From assembly GCF_029227915.1 (NCBI RefSeq), contig NC_079882.1:2108001-2172000 (forward strand): a stretch of 64,000 nucleotides of DNA, given 5' to 3'. Positions 1 to 12,700 of the stretch are shown here, piece by piece. The notes beneath the pieces were generated by a model, which did no database searches, was not told the DNA's origin, and saw nothing but the letters and a program-made list of their open reading frames with translations. How positions within the stretch are numbered: position 1 is the stretch's first letter; each line of letters begins with the position of its first letter. This stretch comes from Hydractinia symbiolongicarpus. Its lineage: Eukaryota > Cnidaria > Hydrozoa > Anthoathecata > Hydractiniidae. The position numbers and the translations under genes are program-made.

Positions 1-11
1 GCTATTAATTC

Positions 12-72
12 TGCCGGCAGTAATCAACTACCGGCAGAATAAAGAGAGATATTAGTCTGCCGGCAGTAATAA
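12..72. repeat. short palindromic CTGCCGGCAG repeats
   Basis: The motif CTGCCGGCAGTAAT occurs at about 11-24 and again at 57-70. Between them an inverted version (ACTACCGGCAGAA) pairs with the first copy to give a hairpin with about 13-base arms and one mismatch. This looks like the edge of an inverted-repeat element cut by the window start. Nothing else could be assigned between here and 780. Confidence 0.45.
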
Positions 73-780
73 CGGAAATCACGATAAATACACCAAAAAG
101 GTATTATTTTGCAAAAAGTAAATATAGTACATAATCGTGGCAAAAATACAAAAAAACTCAAAGCAAACAAAACTCCGGTTTTATTCCACGACATGACGGA
201 GACAAAAAAAACGTGTAAAGTGTACCAAACACTACTAAAAACTGTACTATTAAAATTGCAGTATATAAAGATAAAGATCTCCATATACCAAACTTTCTGA
301 ATTTTTACAAAATGAAAGTTCTTGAACCAACACAAGTAAGTTAATTAGAACAAAAATAAAAATACATCAGTCGTGTTACCGGTTCATGACTTATACGCAT
401 TGACGAGTCGCATAACAATATGTTCTAATCTAGCACAGGTAGTTTTACCAATGTCAAAGCTCTCCTTATAACCGTGATGGACAAAATTTTATTTATTTTG
501 TTTCGGCGTCTTTTAGGCCTGCTAAAATTATGCGCCAAAACAAATTTTATGGCGCGAACTCCATCGGAGAGTCCAGCTACTCAGCAAGGCATCACGTGCC
601 GAACACGAGAAACGAGGTATGGCTGCACGTATTAAAACAAAAATATTAAATGGTAATACAACCACAACTGGATTTCATGAAGACCAGGCCATTCTTTTGT
701 GGTACATAAAACGAGACAAAATCATTCGAAATTGGTAGGTGGTTCTGTTTACATCACTTTCATTATTCGAATCGATCAGC
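73..780. other. upstream region of the protease gene, no gene seen
   Basis: No convincing exon was found. Open frames here are short and of low complexity. The promoter and 5' UTR of the protease gene should lie in the right-hand part, but I could not place a TATA box or a transcription start. Confidence 0.3.
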
Positions 781-3700
781 ATGTTGGCAAGTTATATTAT
801 CCTAATATTTACTCCTGCAATTTTTGGATACATCACCCATAGAACTCCACCGAAATGGCCGGAAAGATACTACGTGGAAGGAATACTAAGTTTGCCATAT
901 GCAGAACTGAACGAGCCCTTCAACGCATGGTATGATGGTGTTTCTAAAAGAAGTAGAGTCGATTTATACGCAGGTTAGTATATCTAGCTATCTTTTCTAA
1001 GTTTGGTATAACAGGTAATTAGCCCTATTCTGTGAGGGGATTCCTTTTATAAACCCAAACTCAAATTACTTATGGCATGACCCCTTAAATTTGTGCAGAA
1101 AATAATAACATCGTCCATTGCAGCATGAGCTGTTGATGTATTTAGCATCAGTTTGTATAAGTTTAAAGGGCAGGTAAGTTTGCTACTAAAAAAATAAGAC
1201 CCCGGGAAACTGCTACTGAATCCAAAGCTTTATTTTTGTTAAAACAATAGTATAGCTGTCTGTCTTACCATGGCACCTAGGCCTAAGAAATTGAACAAGG
1301 GTGCTGACCAAAAACACCCGTATATATAAGGGTAAGTTTGGGCAACTTTTTGAATAAAGTTTGCATTTTTCATCTGATAACTTCCGAACTCACCCAAATT
1401 ATTCTCAAATGCAAAAAAGTGCAAGCCTTTTTGAAAACTCTATGCCAATAAACCTTATTCTCGGATCCGGGTTAATCACTGACGGTAATTTTCTGCGCAT
1501 GCGCGATTTACTGCAGTGAAAACAAACTCTCCTGGAGCAGTCATTTTAACCTAGCGAAGCTGGAGTGAACACATAGAAGTTTTTAAAATGCCAAATAGTT
1601 GTGCTGCTTTTGGTTGTTCAAACCATAATTTAATGGAAAATAAACCTGGATTCTACAGATTCCTGGTCAAGACCTTTATAATTGCAATATTGGGAACTGT
1701 AAAAAATTTTTTATCATAAGCAATACAATTGAAAAAGTCTTGACCAGGAATCGAACCTGGGTTTCCTACTGTTTAAAACAGTGAGGTGTCCTACCACTGG
1801 ACGATCAAGACAGATGTGGCTATAAAAATAGCCGGTTTGACGTTTAAAGTCATGTCACTGACTGTGTTGAGATACCTTTTGTTTTCTGGCCTTTCGACAC
1901 AAGGGACAATACCATGAACCTTTTGGGACTCTTTTCAATTTAACACAGCTCAAATGAAACCATTCATACTTGCAAGATGTAGAGTCACAACCAATAAATG
2001 TTTCGTCATTAGGATTGTATTCAGACTGACAGAGACAATACAATTTTTCACTTGCATTTGCTTGAGGAGGAGGAGGTGGAGCTTTACGCTCTAGTCTTCT
2101 TGTCAATAACTCTGGTATAATGTGTCGGAGATAAAACTGTTCAACTTTGTCCATATTCAAATTGATGAAGTTCACATCAAACAAAACTCAACAGCATGTA
2201 ACCAATGTGGAGTCCACACAATAAAAAAACAGCTTTTGCAATTGAAAACAAACATTTGAAACTGTACTTGATAGTAATACCTGTGCTCTTTTTTCAACTT
2301 TCCTTCAGAATTCATAACAAATTTGTTGTCAGATACAGCAGCAGCGAAGGAAACAATGTTGCGATAACTGTACGGGCACTTGATTTCAATTAACTTTTCT
2401 TCCTTATGACAATCACATGTGAATATTCCATCAGGTGTAGCCCCAATATACGTCCGTTCTGGTACAAGTTTCAACCCACAATCAACAATCTTTGCATTTA
2501 AATGGTTACTACGTTTTAAAAAATCAGCGACAGCATGTTTCTCATGGTCAAGGCCCCAACGTAAAGAGGATACAGTGGTGGATACAACAGATGAAATTTT
2601 ACAAATCCTTTTGATTAGGGACTCTGATGGAGTTTCCAAGTTAGTGTGGAGAACATCATATACTTTTGATGCAGTAATTCTGCCAACACGTATCTCATGC
2701 CAAATAAAACTTTTCGATTGTTTCGTACTTGAGTTGTAAATGTAATCAATAACCTCTGCTGACAAAGTCATGTTATTATAAATATCTCTTGACATTTGTT
2801 GTAACTCGTCACCATCTTTATCAATGTTGTTACTGTTAAATAGCGTTCTCAATGACTTTGGTAACTTGGCTCTTCTAGGTGGTTCATATATTGGCACGAA
2901 TGGTTTATAAAAATCAGAGAATGTATGCAAAACAATGGATTTTTTGTCCAATTTAGACAGTTTTGATAAAAACCTTGCCTTTTCTTCATCAGTTGGTGGA
3001 ACATTACTACCAGGAAATTTATTACTGCTACGATTGTTTTTCTTAAAGTTCTCAACAGCCTTCTCAGAATAAAATTTAATGTCAGAAATCTTCTTCGGTG
3101 CAACTTTTTTGACAAAATCGACATTCCACTTACATGCTTTTTCAGTACATGCTTTCTTTAGTGAATCCAGCACGAACAGCAGCCTCGATTTTAAATAACA
3201 AAGCCCCTATGTGACTACATGACTCACCAAGCCCAGCCATACATGTGCAGTGGGCAGAAAGAACATTAACATTTTTTATGTCCACAATGATCCAGGGTAT
3301 GTGAGGATCCTCATTTACTCTTTGAGAAGGCATAACTTCTGCCTTCAGTAAAATATATGGCCATGTTTTGTCTTTCTTAAAGAAAAACACAGTTCTAACC
3401 CATCCACTAACAAATTGATTGTGGGCTTCCAAACTTTTTCGACTCTTCATAGCTTCTCTTGTAAAAATGCCAGGGGTGTTTACCAAGTAATCATAAACCT
3501 CAGGGTACTCCAAGTTTGGCCACTTCGAAGGATCGTTTATCCAAGCATCTGCTGGCAATTGGTATGGACAAGTATCCAAATTAACAATTTTTAGCTTATT
3601 AAAATATCTTGTTTTCGCTTCGACACTTATTTCTTCAATGTTGTAACTCATTGTGTCATAGACCTTCTCTTACAGTAAACTGCAGTGAAAAAAGCTTTCC

Positions 3701-6700
3701 ACAGCTAGCGCAAAACGTTTGTTTTCACTGCAGTTACTCGCGCATGCGCGAAGATTGGCCAATCTTCAGCGGTGTGACGTCAGCCCGGATCCGAGAATTG
3801 GCAAAGTTCATTTGTGATACCATCATAGTTTATCTTACGTTATGTTTTTTGTCAAAATTATGTACAGGACTTTTGGGATACAATGCTCATCCTGCTTTAA
3901 ATAAATAGAAAAGGGATCCTTAGTCAATGCAATTCTTGTTTCATAGACAAAGTAATGTTGAGATTAACTCTGTGATTTTCGGACCAGTTCCTGTATGGCT
4001 CTAAAATACAGCAGAGACATTACTACAACCAAGCTTATTCAAGCTTATTTGGGCTTATCAAGCTTATGTGGGCAAAACTCTTGAATTGGTTGAATTGGTA
4101 CCTTAGTACACTGTTGTGATGTGATGTGCACAAAATATTTCAAAAAGCTTATTTAGGTATTATTTGGTTAATACACCTCTTCACAGTTAAGGTTATTCAC
4201 CATTTCTGTATTGAAAAAAGGAAGTAAACAGTGTGAATTCAATTAGGCTTTGATCATGGGCATTATGGATATTTCTCATTTTATGAAGAAATAATTAGGC
4301 TCACAGCTAGAAAAGTTAGTATACTATTGCCAGAATTTTAACTTTCCTTTGCACAATATTTCACTTCAATGTCAGAGGTCTCAATAAGAGCATTGTAACA
4401 AAAGAAAGATTTATTTTAACAATGTTTAGCTGAAACTGTGAACCCATGTATTGATCTTAGGTTTCTTTAAGGGAAAATAATGAACTTTTCATGTGGTGGT
4501 AAATATACAAGTCTTTCCAAATCTGTATATACTCCAACATAGCATGTAGTGAAACTTTAAAAGCATGCTAATCTTATTATGTTAACAATGTTCAAGTGCC
4601 TCAAGTGGTATGAAATCATAAAAAAATCCTTCAGGTGGGGGTACTCAATTTTCGTCAAAAGCCTTGTTGTTGTAATTTCAAAAAAAGTATTTCGCTTAAG
4701 CACAAAAAAATCTTTCAGGGTGGCTTTTATAATATGCTCTGGGTTGAATTTCTGTAAAATTTCTACACATAATACACACATGCATGTATTATATAGTTAA
4801 GCGCATATTCATCAACGATATGGTGTAATACGTAAGAAGCTGCTTAACTATCCTGCGAGTAACTTTGCATGTTGTTTTATTAGGGGGCACAAAATTCAGT
4901 TATTTGCTTTAATTCACTGTAAAAATTGTAGCGTATACCCCCTAATTTAATCTCACTGTACTTCAACTTACTTGTTGTATTAGGGAAAATGAAGAATATA
5001 AATAATGGTTAATATGTGATCGTAAAAAGCATAAGTCAACCCCCGTAATTTTAACATAATTAAGTTGAATAAGGCAAGAATATTCATTAAGGGGTAGTGC
5101 CTTGTGAAATACCGTTAAAAACCGTTAAAACAAAAACAAATGGTGCTTTACTTCGTCGCACAATAGTTTTTCGCAACAAAAAAAATAATAAAGAACATAT
5201 TTAATTTTAAAGATTTGTTAGCAAGGTCATAAAACAGCAAAGAAACAAGAACTTGACAAAAATTGTGCAACTACCCCCTGATAAATTTATGTCGACCGAC
5301 TTGTAAAAAGATTTCCATGCTAAACTGAATATAAAACTTTGGAGCCGTAGCATGTGTGGTGTTCGTACAAAGTTTTTTTGTCAGCTGGAGGAAGAAAAAG
5401 CATGATGTTTTTTTTTTTACTAAAGCTTTGCTCTATCTTGGTTAAGTTGGATAAAGAAAGTTGCTGTGCCTGACACTATTTTCGAATTAAAAGCAGATAT
5501 AAAGTGGAATAAACTGCTCTCAATCAACGATTGTAGCTTAAAAGAATGGTTTACTTTACAAGAACTCGATAAACACGGAAAATGCCTTATTCACATAAAG
5601 AATGTAATTTATATTTTATAAAATATAATTTTATGCTGTCTTGTAAAATTTTATTCTGTTTTTTTTTCCTCACACATGCTTTCATAAAACGGTACATTTG
5701 TTCAGCTGGTCACCAAAAATATGCTCTCCAGTGTAAAATAAGCCATGCGGTATACAAAAATTTGTAGTTTTTAAAAAAATGCCTCCTGGATAGAGGGTTA
5801 AAATACTCGAGATTTTTTTTTAAAGCGTGCAGAAATTTTGACAACACAGGGTGTGAAAACTGGTCACCCTATGAAACATGTCATTTTAAGTAAACCGGCT
5901 TTAATCTCAGTATAAAACTGGGTAATATATAGACCTGTCCCTGCTTGGTTTTCTTTGTATTGGCTTTAATGTATTTTTAAAATGGGATTTTAAGCGCTAA
6001 GTAAAAATGGACTAACTTGTTTAAATTCCTGTATCTGCCCTTGCAGGGTAATATATATTTGAGGTTTTTGAAAATAGAATGCTTTTTTCATTCAGTGTCC
6101 TTGTTTAGTAAAAATGTGTATTGGTCTGAAGAGGAGTTGGTATGTAAAGCAGAAACTCTTCAAACCATTCTTTTGCCTCAGCTCAGCAAGATGGAAAGCG
6201 CTTCTGCTTAATGTTCCCTGATTCAAAAATTGGTAAAAGTTGATAACAATGGCTGAGAAAGTGCAATTTACGTTCATGTTGAAAATAATTGAAATTACCT
6301 GTAAATCTTATTTTGATTAAAATTTTCATAACACAAAAAACTAAATTGGTATGCTCCATGGTGCATAGACTACTAAATATAAAAAAGTTTGCCAGCACCA
6401 AAAAAGGGGTCAGAAAATCCAAGGTCAGCATTTCATATTGTCCTAGTCCTTTGTGTTTTACTTTCTTTAGTTTAAAACTGTAATGTAAATTTTTGAAAAG
6501 TTTATAAAGCAAATTAATGCTGTAAAAGATCACAAATGAAGTTTTAAAACAAGGAAAAATAGTTATTGTATTCATAACTCACAGTTTGGAAATTATATAA
6601 TAATAGGTCATGGAATTTTTTGTGGATGTGTTTTATTAAGATTTATTTGTGTATGTAGGTACTACAAAAACAATCCAGAGAGGTGATAAAGGATCATATG

Positions 6701-9700
6701 GCCAACATTTCATGATTGCACCCATGTCAAATGAGGAGGTTCTAAATCAAATAACATGTTTTCAACTCAATGGGACTGCAGATGCAGTTGTTGGCCCACA
6801 GCATATGCTTCCTGACATGGCTAACTTTTCTGTAAGTTTGTTTTTAAACAATATAGTACCCTGGTTTAAATCCTCAAGATTTTTAAGAGCCTATCAGTTC
6901 CTATAAGATCCTTAGATATATCTTTAGTAATAGTTGTATTCTGTCTGCCTATTCAAAAGGTTTTTCAAAAGTTATTCAAAAGTAATTAAATAGACATTCA
7001 GACGTAAAAAGCACATGCCTTTGAAAAAAAATATTTCACATCAACTGTGTCTGAAACTTTTTTTACCGTTTTCTGGTCATTGTAAAACTTTCCTAGCATT
7101 GTTTTTTCAACATTATAGAATGATATACTTTAAGGAAAAACTTTCGCAGGAAGAAAGTTTCGCGGTTTCGCGGTTTTTGAGGCCTTTCCGCAAAAGTTTT
7201 TTCCACAAAATTTTTAAAAATGTGTTGCTGTGAAAGTTTTTTCCTGCAAATTATTCTAAAACGTGTTGTCCATGAAAGTTTTTTCCCACGAATTCTGTAA
7301 TCTTGTAAATTTACTTCCCAGTGAGGGCTTTTTATTTAATTGTATTTAACTACTCAGTAAAAGCAAAGAACAAGTATCTTTGTCTTAATTTTTTTTAATT
7401 AGCTGAGTTTATAGAAATTGGAAAAAGGCTTAGAAATTATAACAAAAGTGATAAAGAAGCAGAACTATAATTTTTGTAATTTTTGTCAACGAGAAAATAA
7501 TTTTCATTTAAAGGCTGATGAAATTTCGGAATGGTATGTAACAACTAAAAACAAATAACTCTTGGATTTGTTCTTCCTCTTTTCTTCCTCGTCTAACTCG
7601 TCCAAAACACTAAAAATTTTCTTTGTCTGCTGGTTGCCAGTAATCGTCATTGTCGTCAGAATCTTCTTCACGAGAGTAGCCGATTTTGTTTCAGGCGTAA
7701 GGCTACAGATTGCAGTGAAATCATCAGCAACTACAAGATTCGTTTCTACCATAGGCTCTAAGTCAAATGGATCGATTGAGGGAAGCTGACTAAGACCTAA
7801 ACGGCATCTGTTACACCCGCAGACCACCATCACCTTTCAATATCATTTTTCACTGTGCTGGAAGTCATGTGGTTGTAAAAATTGGTGATCCACTCGGCGT
7901 GTAATAGCTTCAGCAGAGACAACCAAAAATTAATGCTGATTTCGTCAATTGGAACTCCTTTATCCAATTCTTCACTTAGTTTCTTTGTGTACCAGTCGTT
8001 GAACTTATTGGACATGTACCATTTGGCAAATCCATTCACAGTAAGGTCTAAGGGCTGGTAATATTTGGTCATGTTTGAGGGGACGTTGGTGAGGAGAACA
8101 TTGTTTCCACTGAGCAGATTCAGGACATCACTCGTCATCTGACCAGTACACACATTTATGATAACTAAAGCTCGTTGATCAGCTCCCATATCATGGAACA
8201 AGCGCTTGGACTCGATGTAGGGAATAATTATATTGTTGAGGAACTTCAATGAATCCTGTGTGTTGGAGTAATGTTTTCCGTTGACGCTTAGCGAAAAAAC
8301 ATTCAGGGAATTTGTACCGTGGGAGGCATTGTTGCGTTTTCCCTCCATAAATCAGTTGCATCGGGAGAAATTCACCAAACAAAGCAACAACAAATGTGGC
8401 TGTTATGGTTCTTTTGTCTAACTGTTAACGGAGGCATACTTTCCGATAATGTACCGTTCTTCGTCACTCCATTTTGTATATTTCGATCGTTTGGACGACG
8501 ATGCTCCAGCATTGAAGCCAGAATCAAATACAAAGAAAACAAAATTACCTAAACCAGTTTCTTATCTGGTAACACGTGGAACTAGCGCTATAAAACAAAA
8601 TAAACAAAGAATGTTTTTAATGAAAAAGAAACAAAGTATTTGTATACCGTAAATCTTTAAATTAGCGCCCCAATAATATTTGTCATTATCTTAAAAATTC
8701 TGCGCACAAAAAAACCCGTCTTTACCAGAATTATCTTTTTCTGTTGTTGGAGGATCGTTTGAGGATTATGATTCTTGAGCTTCTTTCACTTTTTCATCGT
8801 TTTTCTTCTTATTCATATCTGCTCTTAAAAACGACATACTTTCACCAACTTTTTTTGTTGGTATGAACCTTTTCTTTCTTTTTGGCACGAATAAAAGGTA
8901 AGAAAAAAGAATACACATTCATGTTATTTATATCATACGAATCTTTTTTCCTTCTTTTGTATTTGTTCAATATCTTCATTTTAGAGGCTTAAAAAATACT
9001 TTAATTGGATAAATTTTCACGGGGATTAAATTTTGCACATTTCACTGTAAAAATATGTTATATGAAAATGTGCAGGTGTTATATTTTTTAATGATTTTAG
9101 AAATAAAGCGAGTTTGAAAACTACTTAATGAAGTACAATAGATATAATTTTAGCTGATTTCCCTTTTTTTTCGACTGTCTTCACGCGTAGGTCCGGTTCT
9201 AGCAGCACCGTTTAAAAACATCGTTCTGATGTCGCTATCTCATCGTGGTTTCTTGGATGGAACAGCAGCAGATCTTTACTCTTTTGTCGCATTTGCCAGG
9301 GAAATTGCATCGCAAAATGTAATCAAAAATGACCCAAGGATCTTTGAGTTTCAACAAAACTCACTACAGTAACGCAGATAACGCTTTCCAAATGATCAAA
9401 GAAGTTCTCAGGCCGTACGTAGAAACAGTTATTAAAGAAGAAGAAAAAATTTTAATTTTACCACTTATCAAAATATGGATGTCTTTACTGGACAAATGAC
9501 AAAGGAAGTCTTGGATCTGTAAAAGAAAGAAAATAACAAAATCTTCTGCGTTCCTGCTAATATGCAAACTTCTCCAATCTCTGGATTTGACCGTAAATGG
9601 TTACGCAAAGAAGCACACACGTAAAAAGTTTAACGATTGGTATACCGCTCAGATTGGTCTGCAACCAGATGGAGGTAAATCGCTGCAAGACATCACCGTC

Positions 9701-12700
9701 CCAACTTACCTGCTTGAAGCTCAATGGATGGTGGATTTATACAACGATATGACGAAAGTGTCACAGAAGCGCTTGAAGCTGGTGTAGAAGGTCTCGAATC
9801 ACTTGACCCTTTCCAAGATATCGAACCTTTGCTCCCAGTTTCTAATGCAAATAGTCAACTGGATTAAAAAGTTGCTTACACCCCACGAAGTGAAACAGTA
9901 GTGGATGAATCAGATGAAAAATCAAATATAAACCAATCTTTAGAGAGGAAGATGATGTTGACTTCTCTCGTACCGCGTTTGACGCTTTTCAGCCCGAACC
10001 CTTTTGGCAACTTATTTTACCTCTTTTAAAAATTGCTATCATGACCTCATCTGCGATGTTAAGTCCCCGCGAAAAATTAGAACATCCCTCATTCGCGAAA
10101 ATAAGTCTCCGTAAAATGCTAAAATTTCGCGGATGAGCTCAACCGCGAAATTAAATCCCCGCGAAAATTTATCCCATGAAAGTAGCCTATTTGCAACTTT
10201 TAAATTCTTTTTTAATTTTTCACTTTTTCTTTTTGACCCAAGGTGAAGTGGCATATTTTGTTTACATTTGAGCTCTTTGGTCTAAATACAAGCGGAAAGA
10301 ATTATAAGCAAGAAAATAGCTTATACGAAAACCTTTGAATTCACCGCTGCAGTGCGTGGGTACCACTACTATAGAAGATTTTGGATACCACAACCTGCAC
10401 AACATCTCAACTGTTCACAAGAATCAGATAACCCGTTCGATCAGTTTGCAATAAAAGTATGCGAAACAGGTTGTGAAATTCCGGTTGGTCACTTACCAAG
10501 AGAGATATCGAGAACCGCTAGATTTTTTAGTGACAGGGGAGCTGTTGTAAATGCAATTGTTACTGGAGAACATTACCAACGATCTCCGCTCGTGCAGGGG
10601 GGGTCTTGAAATACCCTGTGTAATAAAGGTTTCAGTCCCTGGTACTTGTTTAAACTTATTGCTGATGAAGCATTACAAGGAAGTAACAGCAAAAAGTTAC
10701 ACTGAACAAAAAAAAAGAAATAGTAGGTTGTTATTTACGACAAGAACCTTTATCACAAACCCCGAATCTAGAAAAAGAACCAAGGAAGAGAGCGAACAAA
10801 AAACAAACTACGGAAAACAAAAGCGAAGCGAAAAGCAAAGACATACGAATGTTTTTTGGACAAGTTACTGCCAATAACAGTAATCATATGACTCATCTAC
10901 CGACTCCGAAGATAGCGAAGACATTATAATCATAGACTAAGAATATTATATACTATTTTTTTGGTGATAAGTAATTTCAACATTTATATTCTTTTGTTTT
11001 ATATTGTTTTTTAATACTTCATTATCGGTCCGCAAAAGTTTTTTCCTGCGATTATATAACTTGTCACAGTATGGTATAGAATTAAGCTTTTTAGTTTATA
11101 TGTCATTAATGCAGGAATTACTTTAATAATTAACTTCAGTAAATACTTACTGTAGTTACTCTGTTCTATTTGTAGTACATTGGTGTTGCTGCTAATGTTG
11201 ATGTCTGGCAACTAAAAAATCATGCTGGTGGAAAATACAACACATACACACTCTACGTCAGTAAACAAACGTATGTTCCAGTATATTATGAAATGTATGG
11301 CTACGATTCATTACTTGGGTCACATTATGACGATTACAAGCTCACCTACAAAGTGTATGCAGAGAATTTTCCAGATGATGTATTCGACACTCCAATGGCA
11401 GGTACCAATGTGATAATAATAGCATGTATTTATTCAATCATCTTGGTTCCTTTCACCATTTCGCATAGAAGCAACAAGGTCTCTGGCAATGTTATGTTCG
11501 TCTACGTCTTGAAAAGTCGGAACTAGCTCATCATTCCCTACTCTTTCCGGCTCGAATTGAAATCCTAGAACCTTCGAATTATTTTCATTCATTGCTATCT
11601 TCATGAAGAACTTTTTTAAGCAAAGGAAAAAAATTATAAATAAACATTTAGTCGTTCGATGCGCAAGTCAGGGGGTTTGCCTAATAAGAAGCCAGGTAGC
11701 TACGTCACAAGCAAAAATGTGCTGAATAATGAATTTACCCAGTCCTTTTGCCGTGAAGATGGTAGGCGATTGAGACAAGATCAAAACAAACAAACGATGG
11801 TGCTAAGTATTGGATAAATCTTTGTTGTTTAAGAGTGCAATCTTCGCTATTTTTGATACTTAATAAAACAAAAGAAAAGATATTGTTTTTTAATCGGACA
11901 GTACCTTTAATGTAATCTTATAAAAAATAGGCTTAATACATTCCTGATACAATCTTCAATAGGACTGCATTTTCCGCGCTAGCAGTTACCACAAGCACGT
12001 GTAATGAAGTAGAATGACTGCTGACTCTACTCCTCTCAAAAAGTTGAATTCATTCATGTTCCAACTATGCTATTTCACAACATTATTTTTGTAGGAAAAG
12101 AATGTACTGGCTTCCCAGGTCCAGGTTACGAAGCAAGAATTATAGCTAATCCTATGCAAGAGTTTATTTATCCTATAGACGATACACATTTACATCCAAT
12201 GTTCAAGGACTTTACAGAGAGATTTTCAAAAGAATTTAACCCTGATAAGAAGCATGTATTTAAACATAATCTTAGGTATGTAGTAACAGTTTTAAAATGT
12301 TAAATGTATTTCTTGTACAAGTGTATAATGCTTCTATTAACGATGATAGCTAAAGGGTAATTCATGCATCTGTGTCTGTTACAGTCCAACCTGTATAAGA
12401 CAACCACTTAGGGGACTTATTCGTCTTAGCCAAGTGGTCGTCTCTTAAAAAGCACCCCTGTAGTACGGTCAGCCTCTGACGTGGTGTGATATGAAAGAAA
12501 CTATTTGGTGTAGTCTCCAAGTTATGCTAACTGTAATGTAAATTTGCTTTAATATTATGTATTAGTTTTGCGGTAAAAAAGTTAGGGATTACAGAATAAC
12601 AGACGATTGGGTGCAGTGCTTTCTTAATCTTAGCTCTCTTTCTAGGTTTGTTAAAATGATGCGTGTCTTTAACGTCAACAAAGCAAAAAGAATTATTTAC

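Larger units (their letters stand above)
1459..3796 (-). mobile_element. ISL2EU-like (PIF/Harbinger-ISL2EU group) DNA transposon, internally deleted
   Basis: Terminal inverted repeats of roughly 90 bases match between 1459-1535 and 3720-3796: outer TCTCGGATCCGGG, then the shared blocks GCGCATGCGCGA and CTGCAGTGAAAACAAAC. The dinucleotide AT flanks both ends (1457-1458 and 3797-3798), consistent with a 2-bp AT target duplication. Inside lie a gene for a SWIM-YqaJ-PHD protein (minus strand) and the first codons of a THAP-domain protein (plus strand). A YqaJ exonuclease gene beside a THAP transposase is the known layout of ISL2EU elements. Most of the transposase is missing, so this copy is non-autonomous. 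It sits inside intron 1 of the protease gene. Confidence 0.82.

Noticed and set aside
2205-2739. Plus-strand frames opposite the YqaJ gene
   Set aside because: They are antisense shadows of a clear coding frame on the minus strand.
7504-9790. One large palindromic transposon formed by the two DDE relics
   Set aside because: The two relics are too diverged in sequence to be arms of a single inverted repeat.
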